DNA from: Palsa-892 sp963751615
GTDB lineage: Bacteria; Pseudomonadota; Alphaproteobacteria; Rhizobiales; Xanthobacteraceae
Assembly: GCA_963751615.1 (NCBI GenBank)
Contig: CAVVVG010000005.1
Span: 620,001 to 684,000, forward strand
Direction: 5' to 3'
Length of the DNA stretch: 64,000 bases
This document shows, in pieces, positions 8,998-17,646 of this stretch. Position numbers and translations under genes: made by a program. The first letter of the stretch is position 1. Every line of letters begins with the position of its first letter. A model generated the notes under the pieces. The model worked only from the letters and a program-made list of their open reading frames with translations. It was not told where the DNA came from and searched no databases.

Positions 8998-9225
8998 GTG
9001 CCTCGAAATCTCGCCCTCGCCCTTGCCCTTATATTCACCACCATCTCCGCTGCATACGCCGGCGGTACGGATTTCGAAACGATTTACAATCCAAATGAGC
9101 CATACCCGTCCGGACAGGAACAACAGTCGGTGAACAGTCTGGTGCTCCAGCCTGACTTTGGCCGGCGGGAGCAATTGCATTTCGATCAGACGCAAAAGTT
9201 CGAGTCTTTCGATCCAAGAGGATAA
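8998..9225 (+). CDS. Small secreted protein, unknown function
   Basis: 75 residues from a GTG start, chosen because AAAGGAG lies 7 nt upstream and the signal peptide begins immediately (PRNLALALALIFTTISAAYAGG). The frame is open further upstream (to 8878) but that extension has no ribosome site or signal character. The mature part of about 53 residues is polar: YNPNEPYPSG, NSLVLQPDFGRREQLHF, and ends FESFDPRG. No cysteines and no domain I recognise. It follows flp on the same strand and could be cotranscribed with it. Confidence 0.7.
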   Translation: MPRNLALALALIFTTISAAYAGGTDFETIYNPNEPYPSGQEQQSVNSLVLQPDFGRREQLHFDQTQKFESFDPRG

Positions 9226-9341
9226 GCGTAACTCGTCACGTGCTAAAGACATCAGCTCAAACCCAATGTTCCAAGCTGAATGCTTGCTGCGTTCAATGTA
9301 TACCTAGTGGCTATTTCGCTTGTACCGCCGAATCCCTCTTA

Positions 9342-9974
9342 CTAGCGGGCAAATCTTTGCACCCACAGGGCAGTGATCATCCAACCAACCGACACTCCAA
9401 GAAAGCCGCCAGCTATAATATCACTTATGAAATGATAGTTGGCGCCTATCTGTCCGATAACTACCGCGCCGACGCATACTGCGTAGAAGACACGGAAACG
9501 CGGATAACAAATCCAAAATACGGACGCCATCGCACACATGGCCGTCATGTGACCCGACGGGAATGCAGCAAAACCTGGACCGCCGTGAAATGGATTGAAG
9601 TTATGGACGCCGTCGCGAATGAATGAGGGATTGTCTTGAACCCAAGATTCCGGCCACGTCCTACCAAATGTAAACTTGAGCCAGTTCTCGAGAATGTCGG
9701 AAACAGCTAGGCTCAGCGCAGAAAGGACAATAGTGATCTGAAAGTTCGACAGCCGTCGCCGCATTAGGGCTGCCATACCAAGAATAACTGTACACCCGAT
9801 CGCTAATGGACCAACCCCTTTAGGCAATTGTGCAACCACATCGAAAAAGGCGCGATAATCTCGGAGTCGATCATGTACAAAATAGGCCATTGCCCCGTCG
9901 ATCCAAAAATATGAAATGATGATGGACGCGCTACAGAGCAATAGGCCGATCGCCCATTTTCTAAAGTCACTCAT
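9342..9974 (-). CDS. PAP2-family membrane phosphatase
   Basis: 210 residues with about six transmembrane helices. The three phosphatase signatures are present: KFTFGRTWPES (the KxxxxxxRP motif), FPSGHMTAM (PSGH, motif 2) and GANYHFISDIIAGG (motif 3, with the catalytic His and its Asp, although the usual SR before it is GA). Family members dephosphorylate lipid phosphates such as undecaprenyl pyrophosphate or phosphatidate at the membrane. Exact substrate unknown. Stands alone. Confidence 0.85.
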   Translation of the reverse strand: MSDFRKWAIGLLLCSASIIISYFWIDGAMAYFVHDRLRDYRAFFDVVAQLPKGVGPLAIGCTVILGMAALMRRRLSNFQITIVLSALSLAVSDILENWLKFTFGRTWPESWVQDNPSFIRDGVHNFNPFHGGPGFAAFPSGHMTAMCAMASVFWICYPRFRVFYAVCVGAVVIGQIGANYHFISDIIAGGFLGVSVGWMITALWVQRFAR

Positions 9975-10080
9975 TTAGGCACGTTCATAAAAGTAAAGCT
10001 GAAATGTAATTTCCAAAACCAAGGCGATTGAACGGGCCGTCATTCCAGTTGGTGTATCTTCACCACGGCGCGTCCTCGCT

Positions 10081-10110
10081 ATGTTCCGCTTTTCCTGTAA
10101 AAGCGAACAT
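10081..10110. repeat. Dispersed intergenic repeat, short palindromic copy
   Basis: Imperfect palindrome with arms ATGTTCCGCTTTT and AAAAGCGAACAT around CCTGT. It matches the core of a repeat family seen in many other gaps of this window (ATGTCYGCTTT ... AAAGCRGACAT). It lies in the 190 nt gap between the PAP2 gene and the DUF6455-type gene, which otherwise shows nothing. Confidence 0.6.
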
Positions 10111-10165
10111 GCTTCGGTGCGACCAATATATCAGTTTAGCACTAGAAGCAGAAATCTCGATTGAA

Positions 10166-10594
10166 CTATTTCGTCGTAAATAGGTCGTCGAGCGTATACG
10201 CGTTCGGACAGTAGTCCCGATAATGCTCGGCAGCAGTTCCTGCCGCGAGGTCATGTTCACACTGTCCCTTGTGCCCACAGGTAATACATAGTCGCTGCAG
10301 ATCACGCATTATTATCGGATCGTCAGACGCAAGACGTTTTGGATCAACACCGAGCGCGACTAACAGTTTTTGCAAGGAATTGGCAGCCTCTGGTCCTTTA
10401 CTGGCGAGGTTCGCAAGTTCGCTAGCACTTACTCCCAAATCACGTGCGATATTTGCAACTTCCTCCGGGCCACAATTCATCAACTCATCACGGATGCCGA
10501 GAGCATAACGATACTTTCTTACCCATTGCGCGATGTTATTCAGAATTGATTCAAGACCTGAATAACTTGCATTGTTGGTGGGCTGGCTGCTCAT
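10166..10594 (-). CDS. DUF6455-like cysteine-containing protein
   Basis: 142 residues. The N-terminal half is helical and polar. The C-terminal half shows the DUF6455 pattern: two adjacent helices around VANIARDLGVSASELANLASKGP, then LCITCGHKGQCEHDL and HYRDYCPNAYTLDDL, with the cysteine set C-x2-C-x4-C...C. The cysteines could bind a metal or cluster; no function is established. No signal peptide, so cytoplasmic. Divergent from the truncated gene at 10634, 39 nt apart. Confidence 0.78.
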   Translation of the reverse strand: MSSQPTNNASYSGLESILNNIAQWVRKYRYALGIRDELMNCGPEEVANIARDLGVSASELANLASKGPEAANSLQKLLVALGVDPKRLASDDPIIMRDLQRLCITCGHKGQCEHDLAAGTAAEHYRDYCPNAYTLDDLFTTK

Positions 10595-10633
10595 GACATT
10601 CTCCTCTATCGCTTCCTAAGACTTTCACGCCAA

Positions 10634-11053
10634 TTGAGCAACATTGCTGTGCGCCGCTTTGGTTTGGTCATTCCGCTGTGGTGGATATCTACACACCCAT
10701 GGCGACGGAGGTCCGCTTCTGGTACGACTGCGCTGATATTTCTTGCGCATGCATTTGCTCAAGCAGCAAGGGAGCCTCATTCGGGCGGGAGCGCAAACGT
10801 CACGGCGAGCCATTCGTTTGTCCCAGAGCCAAAGCAATCCGGACAGGCGGCGTTCGCGGCTGTTCAGAAAATGATTGACCTGCTAAACGCAGACCTATCC
10901 ACCCTATCCACCCACGGGTCGAAACTAAATCTAGAAGCCCTCCGGGAGTATTTGATCAACGTGGACAATGTTCCGCTTCGCGCTGCGGTGAAGAGTGAAC
11001 CAATCGAAGTAGGTATGTTCGAAATAGCCAAGAGCTATAAATATTTAAATTGA
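10634..11053 (+). pseudogene. Truncated secreted protein (probably frameshifted remnant)
   Basis: Open frame of 139 codons. From about residue 30 it reads as signal peptide (TALIFLAHAFAQA) and then a block that I recognise from longer, roughly 180-residue secreted hypotheticals of Bradyrhizobium-type genomes (QSGQAAFAAVQKMIDLL, LEALREYLINVDNVPLRAAV). Family members continue for another ~80 residues with His-rich ends; here the frame stops after EPIEVGMFEIAKSYKYLN. The first 30 codons have no ribosome site and look non-native. I infer loss of the 3' half; a short functional protein is the alternative. Confidence 0.5.
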
Positions 11054-11129
11054 AGATGATGCATTGCTTCCTCGATGATCTGTGTCAGTCATTGAGATGC
11101 TTAGAGGTTAGCCTGACCGGAGAGTACAG

Positions 11130-12101
11130 ATGAAATCCTTCGCCCAGCTCACCGAACGGGAAATTTTGGCGGTAGCAATCTTTGCTGAAGAGGAAGACAG
11201 CCGCATCTATATGAGCTTCGCTGAGGACCTCGTCGATCGCTATCCCAATTCAGCTAAAATTTTTGAAGAAATGGCGGAAGAAGAAAAAGGCCATCGCCAT
11301 CAACTGCTAGAATTATACGAACAACGCTTTGGGCCGAACCTGCCACCTATCCGACGTGAGGACGTGAAAGGATTCCTGAGACGACGGCCCATTTGGCTCA
11401 CCAAAAATCTACCGTTGGATGTCATTCGCAAAGAAGCGGAAAACATGGAGTTCCAGGCCGAGCGATTTTACATCCGGGCCGCCGAGCAAACGACCGATGT
11501 TGGTGTGCGAAAGCTATTGGCTGATTTAGCTGAAGCCGAAAAGAGTCACGAAAATTTGGCGGCGAAACTGACGGATCAGATTCTTACCCCTGACGTACGC
11601 GCAGAAGAGGAACGAACCCGTCATCGAGTTTTTGTGCTCCAATACATACAACCCGGTCTTGCCGGTTTGATGGATGGTTCAGTATCCACGCTAGCGCCGC
11701 TCTTTGCAGCAGCCTTTGCGACACATCAGAATTGGCCAACTTTCCTCGTGGGCTTAGCCGCGTCCATCGGGGCTGGAATCAGCATGGGATTTGCAGAAGC
11801 ATTGTCGGACGATGGATCATTAACAGGACGCGGTTCGCCATTGTTGCGGGGTGGAATTTGCGGTGTGATGACCACATTAGGTGGGCTAGGACATACTCTT
11901 CCCTTTATGGTTCCAGATTCTTGGCCAAATGCTTTTTGGGTCGCAACAGCAATTGCCAGCGTGGTTGTTTTCTTTGAGCTATGGGCAATCGCCTTTGTCC
12001 GCGCTCGCTTTATGGACACTCCGTTTCTTCAGGCGGTATTTCAGGTCGTGCTTGGGGGCGTTATCGTTTTGGCTGTTGGTATTCTGATAGGCGGCGCCTA
12101 A
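11130..12101 (+). CDS. mbfA: Membrane-bound ferritin-like iron exporter MbfA
   Basis: 323-residue two-domain protein. Residues 1-~150 form a rubrerythrin/ferritin-like four-helix bundle with diiron ligands in EEEDSRIY, EMAEEEKGHRHQ, ENMEFQAE and EAEKSHEN. Residues ~170-323 form a VIT1/CCC1-type transporter with about five helices (GLAGLMDGSVSTLAPLF, SMGFAEALSDDG). In rhizobia and Agrobacterium, MbfA exports iron and protects against iron and peroxide stress, and is repressed by Irr. I saw no clear Irr box (ICE) upstream. A second VIT-type gene follows at 14.8 kb. Confidence 0.92.
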   Translation: MKSFAQLTEREILAVAIFAEEEDSRIYMSFAEDLVDRYPNSAKIFEEMAEEEKGHRHQLLELYEQRFGPNLPPIRREDVKGFLRRRPIWLTKNLPLDVIRKEAENMEFQAERFYIRAAEQTTDVGVRKLLADLAEAEKSHENLAAKLTDQILTPDVRAEEERTRHRVFVLQYIQPGLAGLMDGSVSTLAPLFAAAFATHQNWPTFLVGLAASIGAGISMGFAEALSDDGSLTGRGSPLLRGGICGVMTTLGGLGHTLPFMVPDSWPNAFWVATAIASVVVFFELWAIAFVRARFMDTPFLQAVFQVVLGGVIVLAVGILIGGA

Positions 12102-12276
12102 GTGCGACGGGGATAAATTTTTGGGGCCTGCATTTAATGAATGAGGAGGTGGCTCAATCGACGATTGTGCATTGGAGATAATTTGACGGTAAGCATCAGA
12201 TACTATGGGAAGGAAAAGATAGAAATTCAAAGCAGGCATGGACGCTCGCCAACGCGCAGGATTTGTCGCATGGAAA

Positions 12277-12798
12277 TTATTTTTGTTCTGATCCGCCGGG
12301 CGATTTTTCCATGGCGGTATATTGCTCGGGGGTCATGCCAGGGAGTTTTTGAATAAAGGCGACCGCAGTCCAGATTTCTTCATCCTTATGGGTTCCGCCG
12401 AACGTGGGCATACCGCTTGCCTTAATTCCATTCTTAATGATCCAGAACAATTGCCCGTTCGTCCAACTGCGCACGGTGTCTGCAAGAAACGGCGGCTCGG
12501 GATAGAGACCCTGGCCGAAATCGACCGGATCCTTACCAGGTCCGCCATGGCAATAAACACAGGTCTCGTTATACATACTGAAGCCTTGCTTCTCCTGCGC
12601 GTCCGTGAAACTGGCTGGCGCCTGAATATCACGCGCGTGGTATTCGATCGAACGCCGCACCGCGGTGTGAAGCACCCAATAAGTCAGACCGAAATGGTGA
12701 TTGTTGGCGGCGACATTATACACGCCGCTGTAAATCAATGTGAGACCACCCAAAGAAAAGACAATAACTATCGCAATAACCCTTGCAATAAATCTCAT
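12277..12798 (-). CDS. Membrane-anchored mono-heme cytochrome c
   Basis: 173 residues. An N-terminal hydrophobic helix (IARVIAIVIVFSLGGLTLIYSGVY) acts as signal/anchor. A class I cytochrome c domain follows, with the heme-binding CVYCH at about residues 82-86 and the likely axial Met in SGMPTFGG. The C-terminal helix (EEIWTAVAFIQKLPGMTPEQY) is typical. Periplasmic electron carrier; the partner is unknown and no oxidase or dehydrogenase gene adjoins it. Divergent from the ABC exporter (12893), 94 nt apart. Confidence 0.88.
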   Translation of the reverse strand: MRFIARVIAIVIVFSLGGLTLIYSGVYNVAANNHHFGLTYWVLHTAVRRSIEYHARDIQAPASFTDAQEKQGFSMYNETCVYCHGGPGKDPVDFGQGLYPEPPFLADTVRSWTNGQLFWIIKNGIKASGMPTFGGTHKDEEIWTAVAFIQKLPGMTPEQYTAMEKSPGGSEQK

Positions 12799-12892
12799 CT
12801 CGTACTCCTACCCAAAATCAATCCTCTCGATCCAGCTCCGCAGCTACATTAATCTCTATCTATCAGCTTGGTCCAGGAAAACAGTCAGCGCA

Positions 12893-14701
12893 ATGCGTTT
12901 TCTCATACCCGCCATACGTCTTCTCCAGGAGGCAAAAGATACGCTCATCACCGTCAATCGAATGGTCTCGAGCATCGATCCTCTTTACGTCAAGCTCACA
13001 TGGGCGGGAAGCGCTGTAAGCTCGCTGCGCCAGTTGGGACTGTTTACGCTGATCGGCGGCCTCCTGGGTCACGTCGTTGCGAATGTCACAGTCGACTGGG
13101 TGATGGTCGCAGCTGGCATCGCCATCTATTTGATCTATCGGCTTGCCGAGACAGCAGCAACCGCCCTGCTAGGCCTTCGTGCCAAGCGGTTCGAGCTAGC
13201 ACTTTGGGATCTGATTGAAGAGCGCTTGCTCGGGAAATTAGCATCGCTCGACCTCGGTCGGCTTCTTGATCCATCATTCATCGAATTGCACCGCATGGCG
13301 AAACGCAGAGGAACGGGAGCCATCATACGTCTGTGGCAGTCGGAGCGATCGCTAATCGGAGCTACTGTGGCACTGGGTGCGGGATCACTAGTTCTCTTGG
13401 GCCTCGATCCCATCATCGGAGTTTTGGCCGTTTTCAGTGCGGGACCCATGATCGTGCGGGACTGGCTCGTTGAGGCCAAACGACGAGAACTCGATGAGGC
13501 CGAGACGCTCACCTACCGCAAGAGGTACGAGGTTGAGCATGCGCTTACCTCACCGCGTGCCGGTCTGCGTTCCAGGTTATGGAAATTGAGCGACCCATAT
13601 CACGCATACTTCCGTCAATTAGTTGGCGAGGTCAGAGACAACGCGATGAGGCTCGCACGCTTCGACCGCCGATGGAATCTAATCGTTGGGCTCGTTGAGG
13701 TCAGCATGCTCGCGATCCTTTGCGGATACTTTGCGTCCGAACTCATCGCGGGTAAATATACGTACTTACAATTAGGTGCCATTGGAGGAAGCCTTTCAAT
13801 GCTCGTTTCGGGAGTGCACAGTTTCGGCTCCTCACTCTCGGAGCTTGAGCATGAGCATCTGGACTACGGGTATCTCACCCGCATGCTCGACACCCAACCG
13901 TTAGTTGACGAGAGTCATGCGGATAACATCGAGCTGGCAAACACCCCGGAACTGGTACTCGAAGACGTATCATTCTCCTATCCGTCGACTGGTATCCGGG
14001 TTCTTGACGGCTGCTCACTCACGATTCGGCCGGGAGAGAAGGTGGCCTTGGTCGGTCGCAATGGCAGTGGCAAAACGACGCTTCTGCGGCTTATCACCAA
14101 AGTCTATGTGCCAACCGCGGGTTCGATCTGGATCGATGGCCATGAAATTCAAAGTATCCGTCAACAGTCTTGGCTAAACCATGTGTTAATGGCAACTCAG
14201 GAGCTTGAGCTTCCGGGGATGGAGTTAGCGCGCGCGCTCACTGGTCTCGTTGCGGAGGGAATCGACAAAGACCGCATGGGATTGGCGCTTGTTTTTTCAG
14301 GCGCTGACGAGGTGGTTACTGCTCTGCCAGAAGGGATGCGGACTTGGATCGGAGAACAGTGGCCGGCTGGCCGCGGATTCTCCACGGGGCAGCTACAGCG
14401 GTTGGCGCTTGCAGGCGCGTTTTACCGTTTTCTCGATTCGCAAGTTTTTGTCGGCATCTTCGATGAACCGATGGCGAACTGTGACGTTGAGACGCGGACG
14501 CGCTTCTACCAGTCGATAAGCAAAGCGCCTGAGTTCAGTCGCAAGACCGTACTGATGAGCTTGCATGATCCCCTCTATCTGCAGCACTTCAACCGTGTCT
14601 TGCTCCTTGAAGGAGGCGAAGTGGCCAAGGACCTGCGGGGTCACGAGCAGATCATCAGTTACCGCGAGCAGATTGCGATGACCCTTGCAGGAGATTTGTA
14701 G
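12893..14701 (+). CDS. ABC transporter with fused permease and ATPase (exporter type)
   Basis: 602 residues. The N-terminal half has about five or six transmembrane helices. The C-terminal ATPase has Walker A GRNGSGKTTLLRL, a degenerate signature FSTGQLQRLALAG in place of LSGGQ, Walker B VFVGIFDEPMANCD and a switch His in SLHDPLY. The layout resembles peptide/lantibiotic-type exporters, but no peptide precursor or modification gene is near, so the cargo is unknown. ATG at 12893 (MRFLIPAIRLL) is preferred: the frame opens 51 codons earlier but would run through the promoter and start of the divergent cytochrome gene. Probably works as a homodimer. Confidence 0.85.
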   Translation: MRFLIPAIRLLQEAKDTLITVNRMVSSIDPLYVKLTWAGSAVSSLRQLGLFTLIGGLLGHVVANVTVDWVMVAAGIAIYLIYRLAETAATALLGLRAKRFELALWDLIEERLLGKLASLDLGRLLDPSFIELHRMAKRRGTGAIIRLWQSERSLIGATVALGAGSLVLLGLDPIIGVLAVFSAGPMIVRDWLVEAKRRELDEAETLTYRKRYEVEHALTSPRAGLRSRLWKLSDPYHAYFRQLVGEVRDNAMRLARFDRRWNLIVGLVEVSMLAILCGYFASELIAGKYTYLQLGAIGGSLSMLVSGVHSFGSSLSELEHEHLDYGYLTRMLDTQPLVDESHADNIELANTPELVLEDVSFSYPSTGIRVLDGCSLTIRPGEKVALVGRNGSGKTTLLRLITKVYVPTAGSIWIDGHEIQSIRQQSWLNHVLMATQELELPGMELARALTGLVAEGIDKDRMGLALVFSGADEVVTALPEGMRTWIGEQWPAGRGFSTGQLQRLALAGAFYRFLDSQVFVGIFDEPMANCDVETRTRFYQSISKAPEFSRKTVLMSLHDPLYLQHFNRVLLLEGGEVAKDLRGHEQIISYREQIAMTLAGDL

Positions 14702-14726
14702 ATCGGCTTTGGACGCTGGAGCATTT

Positions 14727-14762
14727 GCCGCGGCTCTAGTTGCGGTGCCGGCGGCTTTTTTT
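14727..14762 (+). terminator. Intrinsic terminator after the ABC exporter
   Basis: GC-rich arms GCCGCGGC (14727-14734) and GCCGGCGGC (14747-14755) pair with one bulge around a 12 nt loop and run into seven T residues. It lies 25 nt past the stop of the exporter gene on the same strand. Confidence 0.65.
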
Positions 14763-14846
14763 GCGGCAACCATGGCGTGCACGTTTCACCATGTATCACT
14801 TATATCCGAAACGCACACATCAGCCTCGGTTATACTTACAAACTTA

Positions 14847-15542
14847 TCAAGCAAAAGCGTGCGCCAAGCCATAGGCGGCCGCTGCGGCGAGACCGCCAAC
14901 GAGGAGGGTCTGCCCTGCCGATTTGGCTTTGTTGATACCAGTGAAATGGCCCTTTATTCCCCCGAACACAATGAGAGCCACTCCCGTAAATCCAACGGAA
15001 TATGCAAAAGCTTCCGAGATGCGTGACATTAAAATGTATGGCGCGAGTGGAATAAGCCCACCAATGAAATAGGAGGAGGCAATTGTTGCGGCGCTGATTG
15101 GCGCGCGTTTGGGATCTGGCTCCTCCAAACCGAGCTCGAAGCGCATCATAAAGTCTAACCAGCGTTGTCGGTCGGATGTTACGGCACTGACTACGGTTGC
15201 TAGTTCATTGCCCTTCAAACCATAACCGCCAAATATCTCTGTGACCTCTTGGATCTCTTTGTCGCGCAGATTATCAATTTCCCAGTTCTCCCGGACTCGC
15301 TCTGATCCGTAATGTTCGGCATCCGTCCTAGCTGCAAGATAACCTCCAAGACCCATCGCGATGGCGCCTGCTACGATCTCCGCGAGACCGGCAGTCACGA
15401 TCACTTTTGTCGATGAAACAGCGGCAGCTAGGCCTGCCGCCAAAGCAAACGGAACGGTAAGGCCGTCAGCCATGCCGATTACGACATCCCGGACGGTTTC
15501 TGTTGCAGTGAAATGTTTTTCAATGTGGGGTATTGTGGGCAT
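14847..15542 (-). CDS. VIT1/CCC1-family iron/manganese transporter
   Basis: 231-residue membrane protein with about five helices. Family features are the first helix pair (VVIGMADGLTVPFALAAGL), the Glu/Asp-rich cytoplasmic metal-binding loop (YLAARTDAEHYGSERVRE...) and the last three helices (SYFIGGLIPLAPYIL, GFTGVALIVFGGIKG, LLVGGLAAAAAYGLAH). It would export Fe2+ or Mn2+ from the cytosol. ATG at 15542 is chosen for its GAGGAG site 6-8 nt upstream; the open frame extends 53 codons further but without support. Together with MbfA at 11.1 kb, the region has two iron-efflux proteins of the same fold. Confidence 0.88.
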   Translation of the reverse strand: MPTIPHIEKHFTATETVRDVVIGMADGLTVPFALAAGLAAAVSSTKVIVTAGLAEIVAGAIAMGLGGYLAARTDAEHYGSERVRENWEIDNLRDKEIQEVTEIFGGYGLKGNELATVVSAVTSDRQRWLDFMMRFELGLEEPDPKRAPISAATIASSYFIGGLIPLAPYILMSRISEAFAYSVGFTGVALIVFGGIKGHFTGINKAKSAGQTLLVGGLAAAAAYGLAHAFA

Positions 15543-15619
15543 TGGCGAACTCCTCAAAGAAAAAGTTATATATCTGATCAGTACCGCCATCGCCGTAAAT
15601 TGCATCAAGCGGGAATGAC

Positions 15620-16717
15620 CTACCTCCCAGTCAAGGAAGCAACGTCCAATTCGTCGATGGCGAGATGCAATTCCTCTACACGTCGCGCCGAAGCTGACCA
15701 CTCAGCTAGTCGGATAAAATTCTCTGTAAACCAGTTCAGAGCTCCTAAAACAGCAACAAATGCGGCAGCAATTTGCATCACCGATCCTAGAGATAACTCT
15801 CCCGTCAGATATTTTGGCGTAGCAAGGAGTAATGCGAAGATCGGCGAAAAAAACACGTTCCCATTAAGTACCCAAGTTAGATTGCTCTGGTGACGAACGA
15901 CTGCCATCCACCGTTTAACTAAATCAAGGAACGTTTCATCAAGTCGTTTCCGTTCGTCATCGGATCCCTTAATTCGAACGATACTTTCGGAATTTTCGCG
16001 AATTCGAGTGAGCTCATATCGAAGCTGTGCTTCACCTTCATTTTTGGTTGCGTCGGCGTTTACTAACGGTCTGCCCACAAAATATGTGATCGAGGATACC
16101 GCGCTGGCGTAAATAACCGCTGCAATTGCCACATATCCGGGTATCCAAATTGTGTAGTCCCAAAAGGATAGTCTTAAGGATCCTCCCACGATGAATAATA
16201 TTCCGACGAAGGTTACCGCTGTCAGCACGGCATTCACGAAACTAATTGCAAAATCTACGATCAGCTCTGTTGCCATCCGAACATCATCGGCCATCCGATA
16301 TTCGGGATTGATTTGTATTCCATCCGTTATTGCGAGGCGATAATATCGTTCATCAGACATCCATCGGTTCAGCAATCCACCCGTAATCCACTCCCGCCAC
16401 CTTATTTGCAGCGTCATCCGACATCGAACCATCAGCACCGCAAGACCGGCTCCAGCGACTACAAGTGCAATGACTGTTACGACGGCTGCTAGGAGTGTAC
16501 TGCTATCTCTGCGTTCAAGTGCATCGAAAAACCATTTATTCCAACGATTGAGACCGACTGCTACTGCTAGATTTGCAAGCACCAATAGAAAAGTAGCCGC
16601 CGACCAAGTCCAGGCCATCGTCCTCTGTGAACCACTCCAAAAGCCAGTGGCTCTACGAAGGAATCCCCGAGGGGAAGCGTAAGCGCGCATCGTGGGTAAG
16701 CCCGAGAAATCAATCAC
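15620..16717 (-). CDS. ABC-transporter transmembrane protein of the SbmA/BacA-YddA group, without ATPase domain
   Basis: 365 residues, about six transmembrane helices. I recognise the ABC_membrane_2/SbmA-type fold from FDALERRDSSTL, RWREWITGGLLNRWMSDERYYRL, NPEYRMADDVRMATE and NEGEAQLRYELTRIRENSESI. YddA/BclA relatives are about 570-600 residues and carry an ATPase after this region. Here the frame ends at the linker (SARRVEELHLAIDEL) with no ATPase and no downstream ORF continuing it. It may be a genuine SbmA/BacA-like proton-driven peptide importer or a 3'-truncated ABC gene. Convergence on the linker motif makes me favour truncation of an ATPase-bearing ancestor. Confidence 0.8.
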   Translation of the reverse strand: MIDFSGLPTMRAYASPRGFLRRATGFWSGSQRTMAWTWSAATFLLVLANLAVAVGLNRWNKWFFDALERRDSSTLLAAVVTVIALVVAGAGLAVLMVRCRMTLQIRWREWITGGLLNRWMSDERYYRLAITDGIQINPEYRMADDVRMATELIVDFAISFVNAVLTAVTFVGILFIVGGSLRLSFWDYTIWIPGYVAIAAVIYASAVSSITYFVGRPLVNADATKNEGEAQLRYELTRIRENSESIVRIKGSDDERKRLDETFLDLVKRWMAVVRHQSNLTWVLNGNVFFSPIFALLLATPKYLTGELSLGSVMQIAAAFVAVLGALNWFTENFIRLAEWSASARRVEELHLAIDELDVASLTGR

Positions 16718-16783
16718 GTCTTCACTCCGAAACTGACCTCAGGCAAGGTTCGTCTTTGAATATAGAGTATCGGTGTTCTATAT

Positions 16784-17143
16784 TTATCGTTGCCCCCTTG
16801 AATCTAGTTCAACTGTTAGAGCAATTGCCGCATCCAAAAACCTTTCTAGAGGGTGCGCCCGACAAAACTTATCGATCCATTTCCACAATGCTTCAGCATC
16901 TACGCTTTCGAGAAAATCTGTGCGCTTGGTCACCAAATTAGCCCCCGACACAAAACCAACGGCCCAAGCCTTCATACCGTGCGCTCTTAAACTATTTGCC
17001 TTTGCACGTTCCTCCGTCCACGATCTGCACGTGCTTGTCCCATACCCAATCGTATTGCGTTTTCCGCTCTTAGCTTGAGCTAATGCTTGCACATTTGCAG
17101 CTATCAGGATCGTTGCTGCGAATGCCATGATACGCATTCTCAT
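16784..17143 (-). CDS. Small secreted protein with two-Cys helical core
   Basis: 119 residues from ATG 17143 (GGAGGC ribosome site). The signal peptide (MRIMAFAATILIAANVQALAQA) comes first. The mature part has TCRSWTEERAK, WAVGFVSGANLV and ALWKWIDKFCRAHPLERFLDAAIAL. The pattern Cys-Trp ... GF(V/L)SG ... W(I/V)DxxCxxxP recurs in secreted hypotheticals of Bradyrhizobium-like genomes and resembles the Rap1a/Tai immunity fold, which I offer only as a structural guess. Two cysteines likely form a disulfide in the periplasm. Confidence 0.72.
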   Translation of the reverse strand: MRMRIMAFAATILIAANVQALAQAKSGKRNTIGYGTSTCRSWTEERAKANSLRAHGMKAWAVGFVSGANLVTKRTDFLESVDAEALWKWIDKFCRAHPLERFLDAAIALTVELDSRGQR

Positions 17144-17320
17144 TGCCGCCTCCAAGGAAATGTACCATCCCAATCAACCACGACAGGTATGCTATTTTTT
17201 AGCGCCGTTTAGCTTTCGGCATCTTTCGACACTTATTGTCCGAGCCTCGCTGGTACTCATGGAGATTAAAATTCTGCCTGACGAGCGGACACGTGTCATC
17301 GACAAGCGATAGATAAAAAT

Positions 17321-17350
17321 AAAATGGCCCCGTTTGCGGGGGCCATTTTT
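17321..17350 (-). terminator. Intrinsic terminator of the GlsB-type gene
   Basis: Near-perfect hairpin AAAATGGCCCC / GGGGCCATTTTT around GTTTGCG. It lies 33 nt beyond the stop of the minus-strand gene at 17383-17646. A-rich and T-rich flanks make it usable in both directions, but no plus-strand gene ends here. Confidence 0.85.
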
Positions 17351-17382
17351 CTATACTTTGTTGGTCCGCACCTGTCCCGCCT

Positions 17383-17646
17383 CTACCAGCGTCCCCCACG
17401 TTTTACCAGACGGACGATAATCAAAAGTATCACTGCACCAATCGTAGCGGCGATGATCGCAGATACAATTCCCACTCCGAGATGAATGCCGAGCTGTGGT
17501 AGTAACCAGTTGCCAATGAAGGCACCGATAATACCGATAACAATATCCATCAAAAGGCCAAAACCCGTCCCTTGGACAATTTGCCCTGCGAGCCATCCTG
17601 CCACTGCGCCTATCAACAAAATTACAAGAAGACTTTCACCAGACAT
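17383..17646 (-). CDS. GlsB/YeaQ/YmgE-family stress-response membrane protein
   Basis: 87 residues with three hydrophobic helices. The 'transglycosylase-associated protein' family signature is clear: LLIGAVAGWLAGQIVQGTGFGLLMDIVIGIIGAFIGNWLL. The last helix ends in a basic tail (VRLVKRGGRW). Members are small inner-membrane proteins induced by stress or in stationary phase; the biochemical role is unknown. The ribosome site is GAGGGAG before the ATG. Followed by a strong terminator. Confidence 0.9.
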   Translation of the reverse strand: MSGESLLVILLIGAVAGWLAGQIVQGTGFGLLMDIVIGIIGAFIGNWLLPQLGIHLGVGIVSAIIAATIGAVILLIIVRLVKRGGRW

